Source: DATHTK01 sp035463295 (lineage in GTDB: Bacteria; Actinomycetota; Rubrobacteria; Rubrobacterales; Rubrobacteraceae). Taken from it: DNA of 24,677 bases. The stretch is from assembly GCA_035463295.1 (NCBI GenBank), contig DATHTK010000117.1:1-24677 (forward strand), given 5' to 3'. The stretch's first letter is position 1. Every line of letters starts with the position of its first letter. Positions 16,798 to 22,800 of the stretch are shown here, piece after piece. A program made the translations under genes and the position numbers. A model generated the notes under the pieces. That model did no database searches. It saw only the letters and a list, made by a program, of their open reading frames with translations, and was not told the origin of the DNA.

Positions 16798-17895
16798 GTG
16801 AGCACTAGTAGGGAGGCCGCCCGGCGCGGGAACCCGGGTTCGCGGCCGACCCGGATCCCGATCTCCAGGCGCGTCCGGAACGTGCTTCTCCTGCTCGGGC
16901 TCGTGGTTTTCGTGCTCCTCATGTGGACCGCGCCGACGGTGCCGGTCACCCTGCTCGGTGGTTTCGCGGCCGCGCTGGCGCTCTCTTTTCCGGTTCGGTG
17001 GCTCTCGAGGCTCATGCCGCGAGGTCTGGCGATACTCGCTACCTTTCTGATCCTTATCGGGATCGTAGTCTTCGCGATGCTCTTTCTCGTGCCCGTCCTC
17101 ATAGCCCAGCTGGTCTCCCTCATAGAGGCCACGCCGGCCATCGCGCGCGAGGCGAGGACTTCCTTCCGGGGCTGGCTGGACCCGCTCACCGAGCTCGGGA
17201 TCCTGCCGGGCACGCGCGAGGAGTTCATGTCCCGTTTCGGGCAGGACCTCGTCGAGCTGGCCGAGACCGTCGCCCGGCAGGCGCTCGGCGGCCTGGTGAA
17301 CGTAGTCTCGGTCACCTTCGGCATAGCGTTGACTCTATTTGCGGTCCTCTTTGTCGCCATCTACCTGCTCGTGAACGTCCGGGCGCTGAAGGCCACCTAC
17401 CTCAGGGTGGCCCCCCATCACTACCGAACAGACGCCCGCGAGCTGTGGGACTCGTTCGCCTTCTCGCTCTCGCGCTACCTGAGCGGTCTGGTATTCGTGA
17501 TGGCCGTCCAGGGTGCGATCTCGGCCGTGGCACTCTTTGTGGTGGGTGTTCCCTACGCCCTTCTGCTCGGCGCGTGGGTCTCGCTCACGGCGGTCATCCC
17601 GGTTCTCGGAGCGTGGCTGGGCGCGATACCGGCGGTGGTGCTGGCCTTGACGGTCTCGCCGACGGTCGCGGTGATCACCGCCCTGGTCTTCCTCGGCATC
17701 CAGCAGCTTGAGGGGAACGTGCTCACCCCGCGGATACAGGGGGAGGCTGTAAACCTCCCCTCAGTGCTGATCTTTCTCGGGGTGATAGCCGGCGGTCAGA
17801 TAGCGGGGCTGCTGGGCGTGCTGTTCGCCGTTCCGACCCTCGCCGTGGCGCGGGTCCTCTTCGACTTCTTCCGCGCCCGCCTGTACACCGAGTGA
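16798..17895 (+). CDS. AI-2E family transporter (PerM/YdiK-like permease)
   Basis: A 365-residue membrane protein. After a basic N-terminus (RRVRN) there are paired membrane helices at about 28-66 and 75-105, a hydrophilic section (about 105-165) containing the family's amphipathic coil region, and four or more helices from about 166 to the end. The hallmark C-terminal motifs are there: IPVLGAWLGAIPAVVLAL, QQLEGNVLTPRIQGEAVNLP and a final GLLGVLFAVPTLAVARVL. The family includes autoinducer-2 exporters as well as Na+/H+ antiporters and permeases of unknown substrate, so the substrate cannot be named. The GTG at 16798 has no good ribosome binding site; an in-frame GTG inside RNVLLLL would remove the basic end and is less likely. 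It may be transcribed with the HdeD gene. Confidence 0.88.
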   Translation: MSTSREAARRGNPGSRPTRIPISRRVRNVLLLLGLVVFVLLMWTAPTVPVTLLGGFAAALALSFPVRWLSRLMPRGLAILATFLILIGIVVFAMLFLVPVLIAQLVSLIEATPAIAREARTSFRGWLDPLTELGILPGTREEFMSRFGQDLVELAETVARQALGGLVNVVSVTFGIALTLFAVLFVAIYLLVNVRALKATYLRVAPHHYRTDARELWDSFAFSLSRYLSGLVFVMAVQGAISAVALFVVGVPYALLLGAWVSLTAVIPVLGAWLGAIPAVVLALTVSPTVAVITALVFLGIQQLEGNVLTPRIQGEAVNLPSVLIFLGVIAGGQIAGLLGVLFAVPTLAVARVLFDFFRARLYTE

Positions 17896-17923
17896 GTAGC
17901 GTGCGGGTCTCGAACAAGAACGT

Positions 17924-18011
17924 GGGCTATGCAGCTCCGCGACATGCAGGGCCTTCACGCCGCGAAAGGCCCCTGGTCGACCACACCTCTACTCAGTTGG
18001 GTGCATAGCCC
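17924..18011. repeat. 88-bp element closed by a 10-bp perfect inverted repeat
   Basis: GGGCTATGCA (17924-17933) is the exact reverse complement of TGCATAGCCC (18002-18011). Inside, CAGGGCCTT (17947-17955) can pair with AAGGCCCCTG (17966-17975) with one bulged base, and TGGTCGACCA (17974-17983) is a 10-bp palindrome. Nested pairing like this suits a structured RNA or a large terminator of the AI-2E gene, whose stop is 29 bases upstream. It does not fit a tRNA, and its family is not known to me. Confidence 0.45.
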
Positions 18012-18067
18012 CTCGCTAGAGCACCGGTCAAGAAGTCCATTTTCGGCGGATTTCAGTGTGGTTGAGC

Positions 18068-18083
18068 CGTATCGCATGATACG
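18068..18083. repeat. Short hairpin CGTATC-GCAT-GATACG
   Basis: A 6-bp perfect stem with a 4-base loop, in the AT-richer part of the gene-free region. GATACGT recurs at 18104-18110. No known site type is recognised. Confidence 0.4.
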
Positions 18084-18277
18084 TACAGACAGAAGGTTCC
18101 ACCGATACGTTTACTCGATCGGTTGTGCATGAATAGCGTGTGCGGATCAATATCAGCGCAACCCGCTTTTGGGGCGGATCGCGGTCCCAAAATACCGGGT
18201 CGGACACCGGTCTTGCCCACTCTCGAGATCGGAATGCCGTGGTTTACGACGCTGCTTCCTACTGCTTGACCGGCTCT

Positions 18278-19735
18278 CTAGGGCTTCATCTCAAAGCGGA
18301 AGTTGGCGATCACTTCAGCGGCGCGGGCGGCGCGCAGGAGCATGCCTTCGGTGAAGTGGTCGCCCATCAGTTGCACGCCGACGGGGAGCCCCTCCGAGAG
18401 GCCGCCGGGGATGTTTATGGCCGGGATGCCCGCGAGGCTCGCCGGGACGGCGCAGATGTCCTGGAGGTACATCGCCAGGGGGTCCTCTGTTTTCGCGCCG
18501 AGCTCGAAGGCGACCGAAGGGGAGGTCGGCGAGAGCAGTACGTCGAAGCGGGAGAAGGCTCGGCGGAAGTCCTCGATGATCTTCGTTCGCACCTTCTGGG
18601 CCTGTGCGTAGTAGGCCTCGTAGTAGCCGCTCGAGAGGGCGTAGGTACCGAGCATGATCCTGCGCTTCGCCTCGGCCCCGAATCCCTCCTGCCTGGTCCT
18701 CCGGTACATCTCGTGCACCCCGTCGGCCGGCACCCGGAGACCGTAGCGAACCCCGTCGAAGCGGGCGAGGTTCGAGGAGATCTCGGCCGGGGCGATGATG
18801 TAGTAGGCCTCCAGGGCGTAGTAGGCGTGCGGCAGGTCGACCTCTCCCACCTCGGCCCCCGCCTCTTCGAGGCCCCGCGCTACCCCACCGACGACCTCGC
18901 GCACGCCGGCGTCGATCCTCTCGTCCATCAGCTCCGTGACCACCCCGACCCGGAGACCCTCTATGCCTTCGTCGAGCCCTTCGAGGTAGTTCGGGACCTC
19001 GACGTTAGCGCTCGTCGAGTCGTTTGGGTCGTGGCCGGCAATAGCTCCGAGCAGGAGCGCGGCGTCCCGCACGTCGCGGGTCATAGGCCCGATCACGTCG
19101 AGAGACGACCCGAAGGCGATGAGGCCGTGGCGCGAGACCCTCCCGTAGGTGGGCTTGAGGCCGACGATGCCGCACAGCGCCGCCGGCTGCCTCACCGACC
19201 CGCCGGTATCCGTTCCCAGCGCCCACCAGCCCTCCCCGGCGGCAACAGCCGCAGCCGACCCGCCCGAGGACCCGCCCGGCACGCGGCCCAGATCCCACGG
19301 GTTGCAGGTCGGGCCGTACGCCGAGTTCTCCGTCGATGAGCCCATCGCGAACTCGTCCATGTTGGCTTTGCCGACCATGACGATGTCCTCGCCGAAGTTC
19401 AGAAGCGCCGAGGCGTCGTAGAGTGGCTCGAAGTGCTCCAGGATCTTCGACCCGCAAGTCGTCCTCACCCCGCGGGTGCTGAGAACGTCCTTTACGACCA
19501 GCGGGACGCCCTCCCAGCGCTCGATGCCACCGTCACTAACTCGCGCGTCTACTCTATCGGCGCGCGCCAGGGCCAGCTCGGGCGTCGGGGTGACGAAGGC
19601 GTTGACCTCCCCCTCCACCTCCTCGACGCGCGCGTTCGCGACCTCGGCCGCCTCGCGGACGGAGACCTCGCGCGCGGCTACTCTCTCCGCCAGCTCGCAG
19701 GCGGTGAGATCCAGCAAGAAATCGTTGCCGGACAT
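18278..19735 (-). CDS. gatA: Aspartyl/glutamyl-tRNA amidotransferase subunit A
   Basis: A 485-residue amidase-signature protein that releases ammonia from glutamine and passes it to GatB for amidation of mischarged Glu-tRNA(Gln)/Asp-tRNA(Asn). The Ser-cisSer-Lys triad is visible: K82 in VPLVVKDVL, S156 in RVPGGSSGGSAAAVAAG and the nucleophile S180 in GTDTGGSVRQPAA. Other family blocks are MDEFAMGSSTENSAYGPTCN, GLKPTYGRVSRHGLIAF and GIPAINIPGG near the C-terminus. The length is normal. ATG 19735 follows the gatC stop with one base between, so GatC and GatA are translationally coupled. The gatB gene is not next to it; three plus-strand genes separate them. Confidence 0.97.
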   Translation of the reverse strand: MSGNDFLLDLTACELAERVAAREVSVREAAEVANARVEEVEGEVNAFVTPTPELALARADRVDARVSDGGIERWEGVPLVVKDVLSTRGVRTTCGSKILEHFEPLYDASALLNFGEDIVMVGKANMDEFAMGSSTENSAYGPTCNPWDLGRVPGGSSGGSAAAVAAGEGWWALGTDTGGSVRQPAALCGIVGLKPTYGRVSRHGLIAFGSSLDVIGPMTRDVRDAALLLGAIAGHDPNDSTSANVEVPNYLEGLDEGIEGLRVGVVTELMDERIDAGVREVVGGVARGLEEAGAEVGEVDLPHAYYALEAYYIIAPAEISSNLARFDGVRYGLRVPADGVHEMYRRTRQEGFGAEAKRRIMLGTYALSSGYYEAYYAQAQKVRTKIIEDFRRAFSRFDVLLSPTSPSVAFELGAKTEDPLAMYLQDICAVPASLAGIPAINIPGGLSEGLPVGVQLMGDHFTEGMLLRAARAAEVIANFRFEMKP

Positions 19736-19736
19736 C

Positions 19737-20018
19737 TCAGTCGATCCTCGGGACGGCGAAGAGGTCGTCCACGGTGTCGGGGGCCTCTCTTAGCGCCTCT
19801 TCGCGGGTGAGCTCCGCACGCGGTTCGTCGGGTCTCAAGACGTTCGTCAGGTTCAGGGGATTCGCCGTCGGCGGTACGCCCTCGAGGTCGAGCTCCTGGA
19901 TCTTCTCTATGCTGTTCAGGATCGCGCCGAGTTGCTCGCCCATCTTCGCGACCTCGTCGTCCGTGAGACCCAACCGGGCCAGGTCCGCGACGTGGCGCAC
20001 CTGCTCTTCGCTTATCAT
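19737..20018 (-). CDS. gatC: Aspartyl/glutamyl-tRNA amidotransferase subunit C
   Basis: A 93-residue GatC, the small subunit that wraps around GatA and holds the GatA-GatB complex together. It has the family's typical start (MISEEQVRHVADLARLGLTDDEV), the amphipathic helix (AKMGEQLGAILNSIEKIQELD), the VPPTANPLNLTNVLRPDEP linker and the conserved end region (ALREAPDTVDDLFAVPRI). ATG 20018 has GGAGG about six bases upstream. It is followed by gatA at once. The 121 bases between it and folD leave room for a separate promoter: TAAGAT on the minus strand (complement of 20054-20059) is a weak -10 candidate. Confidence 0.95.
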   Translation of the reverse strand: MISEEQVRHVADLARLGLTDDEVAKMGEQLGAILNSIEKIQELDLEGVPPTANPLNLTNVLRPDEPRAELTREEALREAPDTVDDLFAVPRID

Positions 20019-20053
20019 CCTCTACCTCCGCCTCTCGCGTGCAACCGGGCCTT

Positions 20054-20059
20054 ATCTTA
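20054..20059 (-). promoter_or_regulatory. Weak -10 candidate for gatCA
   Basis: TAAGAT on the minus strand, about 36 bases before the gatC ATG. It has no TGN extension and no good -35, so gatCA could as well be transcribed from upstream through folD. Confidence 0.22.
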
Positions 20060-20139
20060 GCGCAGCACCCGCCGGCTATCGCCTGAGGAACAGGAGCGAG
20101 CGCGGATGGTCCGGCAGGTCGCGCGCCAGGGTCCGGAGA

Positions 20140-21000
20140 TCAGGCGATGCGCGCACTCTCCGTCATCCGGGCCGCCGCTACGGCGTTGTGGAGGAGCATC
20201 GCGCGGGTCATCGGGCCGACGCCGCCGGGGACCGGGGAGATCCAGGCGGCTCTAGGTTCCACCTCCTCGAACCTGACGTCCCCGACGAGCCCGCCCCCAT
20301 CGCGGCGGTGGATGCCGACGTCGACGACGGTCGCCCCCTCCTTGACGTGCTCCGCGCCAACCATCTCCCTCCTCCCCGCGGCGACGACGAGGACGTCCGC
20401 CCGCCGGGTGACCTGCGGCAGGTTGCGGGTACGCGAGTGGCAGACGGTCACGGTGGCGTTCTCGCGCAGGAGGAGCTGGGCGAGGGGCTTGCCGACGAGG
20501 TTCGAGCGCCCGACGACGACCGCCTCGCGTCCCGAAAGCTCGACGCCGTTGTGCCGCAGAAGCCGGATCACGCCGTGCGGGGTGCACGGCAGCAGGCTCG
20601 GCAGACCGAGCGCGAGCCGCCCGGCGCTCTCGGGGCTCAAACCGTCCACGTCCTTCTCTGGGCGGATGCGCGAGATCAGAGCCGTTCCGTCCAGCCCGCC
20701 GGGGAGCGGGAGCTGGATAAAGAAGCCCGAGACCGCCGGATCCAGGTTCAGCTCCTCGATGAGCGCCGCGAGCTCCTCCTGGGGGACGTCCGCGGCGAAG
20801 CGGTGGACCCTGGAGTCGATACCGACCTCGGCGGAGTCGCGCTGTTTCATGGCGACGTAGGTCATGGAGGCCGGGTCGTCGCCCACGAGGACAACGTCCA
20901 GCCGGACATAGACGCCCCTCTCTTCGAGCTCCGCGACCTTCGCTGCGACCTCGGAGCGCACCTCTGCGGCGACGGCCTTGCCGTCGAGGATCGCAGCCAC
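20140..21000 (-). CDS. folD: Bifunctional methylene-THF dehydrogenase / methenyl-THF cyclohydrolase FolD
   Basis: A 286-residue FolD, which interconverts 5,10-methylene-THF, methenyl-THF and 10-formyl-THF with NADP. The catalytic residues are in place: Y48 and K52 in TYVAMKQRDS, Q96 in FFIQLPLP and D117 in RPEKDVDGL. The Rossmann part has VVVGRSNLVGKPLA (161-174), and the closing SPVPGGVGPMTRAML is the usual signature. It supplies the one-carbon pool that the MTHFR fusion in this window uses for methionine. GTG 21000 begins seven bases after the stop of the pyrophosphatase gene; there is only a weak ribosome binding site, so it is probably translated from the same transcript. Confidence 0.96.
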   Translation of the reverse strand: MAAILDGKAVAAEVRSEVAAKVAELEERGVYVRLDVVLVGDDPASMTYVAMKQRDSAEVGIDSRVHRFAADVPQEELAALIEELNLDPAVSGFFIQLPLPGGLDGTALISRIRPEKDVDGLSPESAGRLALGLPSLLPCTPHGVIRLLRHNGVELSGREAVVVGRSNLVGKPLAQLLLRENATVTVCHSRTRNLPQVTRRADVLVVAAGRREMVGAEHVKEGATVVDVGIHRRDGGGLVGDVRFEEVEPRAAWISPVPGGVGPMTRAMLLHNAVAAARMTESARIA

Positions 21001-21007
21001 GAGCGCC

Positions 21008-22630
21008 CTAGAGGACCGCGAGAAGCTTCGGGGCGACCTGCTTCTTGCGGCTCATGACGCCGGGGAGGTCGATGACGCCGTTCTTCGCCCGGGTGTCGAA
21101 GGCCTTCTCTACGGAAGCGCACTCCCCCACGCACAGAAGCTCCGTACCGCCCTCTATGATGTCCGTGACCATCAGCGCCGCGAAGAGGCAACCGTTGGCG
21201 ACGCGCAGTTCCTCCAGAGCCTCCGTCAGCTCCTCCTTGCGCTCCAGGAGACCCGTCCCAACGGTCTCGATCTGCGAGACGCTCACCTTCTCGCCGGTGC
21301 TCGTCCCGTACTCCTTGGCGTCACGATTAACTATCGCCCTGGCCGAGAGCCCCGAGACGTCCGAGGAGGCCTCGAACATCTGCGTTCCGAACTCGCGGGC
21401 GTCGAGCTCGAGCATCTCCTCGAGGTACTTTACGACCTCGTGGTCGCGCTCGGTTGTCGTCGGCGAGTTCAGGACGACCGTGTCGGAGAGCACCGCCGCG
21501 AGCAACATCGTCGCCGTGGACTTCTCGGGCTCGAGCCCGGCCATCCTGAAGCGCTCCAGGATCAGGGTCGCCGTCGAGCCCACGGGGTCGAAGGTTGCGG
21601 GGATCGGGATGTTCGTCTCTATGTCGCCGATGTGGTGGTGGTCCAGGATCTCGACGACCTGCGCCCTCTCGACGCCCTTGACGCTCTGCCCGACCTCCGC
21701 GTGGTCCACAAGGAGGACACGCCTCGGCTTGGGGTTTACGAGGTCGGTGCGCGACACGAGCCCGAGGGGTATGTTATTGTCGTCCACTGCGATCGCCGCC
21801 CGGTAGTGAACCTCCATCACCGACTGGGTGATGTCGCGGAGGAGATCGTCCGGACGCACGGTCAGCGGGTCCTCGCTCATGACCTCCCAGCAGGGCACCG
21901 AGAGCTGTATCATGCGGCTCGTCACGTAAGAGTCCAGGGGCGAGAGCACGACCGTCGTGCCTCTCTTCTTCGCCATATCGAGGACCTCGTCGTCCGGCCT
22001 CACCCCGTTGGAGACGACCAGCACCTCGGCGTCGAGCTCCACGGCCCGGCGCTGGGCGTCCGGTCTGTCCCCCACGACCACCAGGTCCCCGGAGCGGATG
22101 TGCTGGCCCATCGAACCGACGTCGCGTGCGATCACCCACAACCTCCCGGAGGAGGCGCGGTCGTCCCCGACGAGCATCTCCCCTTCGAGGACCTCCACAA
22201 TCGCCCCGACCCAGACCGGGCTGCTCTCGAAGTTCGACGGCTCGCGCGACTCCCTAACGTACATGCGCGCGAGGTCCCTCTCGGTGATGATCCCCACCAG
22301 CGCGCCACCGTCGTCGACTATCGGGATCTGGCCGATGTTCCGCTTCGCCATCGCGAGCCCGACGTTGCGCAGCGGGTCGTCCCTGTGCGCCGTTACCAGG
22401 TCCTCTTTCATCACGTCCTTGACCCGCAACATGATGTGCCGGAGGAGCTTCGGAGGTCGGGCCCCGCTCTTCTTGAGAGCCCACTCGGTCTGCGAGTTCA
22501 CCTCCCCGAGCCGCGCCGGTGCGTAGAAGTTCTCCGGATCGACGAGGTTCTTGAACTCGGCGTAGCCGATTGCCGATGCTATAGAATCCGTATCCGGATT
22601 CTTGTGCCCGGTAACGTAGACGTGTGGCAT
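21008..22630 (-). CDS. Manganese-dependent inorganic pyrophosphatase with CBS-DRTGG-CBS regulatory insert
   Basis: A 540-residue family II (DHH) pyrophosphatase with a regulatory insert. The DHH part has TGHKNPDTDSIASAIGYAEF (7-26; metal ligands H9, D13, D15), LLVDHAEVGQS (D309, H310) and EILDHHHIGD (D330 to H333). The insert between the first metal site and these motifs contains CBS1 (about 66-126, VMKEDLVTAHR...QIPIVDDGG), a DRTGG domain (about 140-245, RDVGSMGQHIRSGDLVVVGDR) and CBS2 (about 246-300). The DHHA2 domain (about 400-540) ends with the substrate-binding SRKKQ (527-531). In studied relatives, AMP/ADP inhibit and ATP or diadenosine polyphosphates activate through the insert. I place the start at ATG 22630 (AAAGGA five bases upstream), which gives the family MPHVYVTGHKNPDTDS start; the frame is open further. 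folD follows after seven bases. Confidence 0.93.
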   Translation of the reverse strand: MPHVYVTGHKNPDTDSIASAIGYAEFKNLVDPENFYAPARLGEVNSQTEWALKKSGARPPKLLRHIMLRVKDVMKEDLVTAHRDDPLRNVGLAMAKRNIGQIPIVDDGGALVGIITERDLARMYVRESREPSNFESSPVWVGAIVEVLEGEMLVGDDRASSGRLWVIARDVGSMGQHIRSGDLVVVGDRPDAQRRAVELDAEVLVVSNGVRPDDEVLDMAKKRGTTVVLSPLDSYVTSRMIQLSVPCWEVMSEDPLTVRPDDLLRDITQSVMEVHYRAAIAVDDNNIPLGLVSRTDLVNPKPRRVLLVDHAEVGQSVKGVERAQVVEILDHHHIGDIETNIPIPATFDPVGSTATLILERFRMAGLEPEKSTATMLLAAVLSDTVVLNSPTTTERDHEVVKYLEEMLELDAREFGTQMFEASSDVSGLSARAIVNRDAKEYGTSTGEKVSVSQIETVGTGLLERKEELTEALEELRVANGCLFAALMVTDIIEGGTELLCVGECASVEKAFDTRAKNGVIDLPGVMSRKKQVAPKLLAVL

Positions 22631-22733
22631 CTGGATCCTTTCTCCCCCTATGTAAGCCGAGCTTCGGCGTTTGGCCCACCCCTTCGGGACCGGCGGGGGA
22701 CCACCCCGCCCGGAAGGCGCTTCCATGCTACGC

Positions 22734-22739
22734 ATTGTA
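22734..22739 (-). promoter_or_regulatory. -10 candidate for the pyrophosphatase-folD unit
   Basis: TACAAT on the minus strand, five of six matches to TATAAT, in the 170-bp gap between pcrA and the pyrophosphatase gene. The leader would be about 95 bases. No clear -35 or TGN extension is visible. The gap also has the near-repeat GGGGACTC at two places (22750-22757 and 22789-22796, minus strand). Confidence 0.33.
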
Positions 22740-22800
22740 ACTCAGATGAGTCCCCGTGAGCCGCGAGAGCAGGCGCGCACTCCGGCGAGTCCCCGCGAGG

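Larger units (their letters stand above)
17896..18277. other. Gene-free 380-bp region between convergent AI-2E gene and gatA
   Basis: No convincing gene is seen on either strand. The left part (17924-18011) holds a potential structured element (next entry). The middle (about 18035-18165) is clearly poorer in GC than the rest of the window and carries a hairpin, CGTATC-GCAT-GATACG (18068-18083). The right part has TTTTGGG (18167-18173) facing CCCAAAA (18186-18192). Because both neighbours end here, terminators are expected, but none has a proper T-tract. Confidence 0.6.

Noticed and set aside
17929..18132. A 67-codon plus-strand frame in the gene-free region
   Set aside because: No ribosome binding site, composition unlike the neighbouring proteins, and it overlaps the inverted-repeat element.
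17896..18277. Possible tRNA gene in the gene-free region (the 10-bp closing stem recalled an acceptor arm)
   Set aside because: The stem is ten pairs rather than seven, there is no T-loop GTTCRA motif in the right place and no matching anticodon arm.
18140..19339. A 399-codon plus-strand frame starting in the gene-free region and running opposite gatA
   Set aside because: Nearly all of it is antisense to gatA and shows no domain; the start lies in the gap without a good ribosome binding site.
20978..22759. A 593-codon open frame on the plus strand opposite the pyrophosphatase gene
   Set aside because: Its product is Arg/His/Asp-rich low-complexity with no recognisable domain, and it mirrors a strongly recognised gene. 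It is a by-product of GC-rich third positions.
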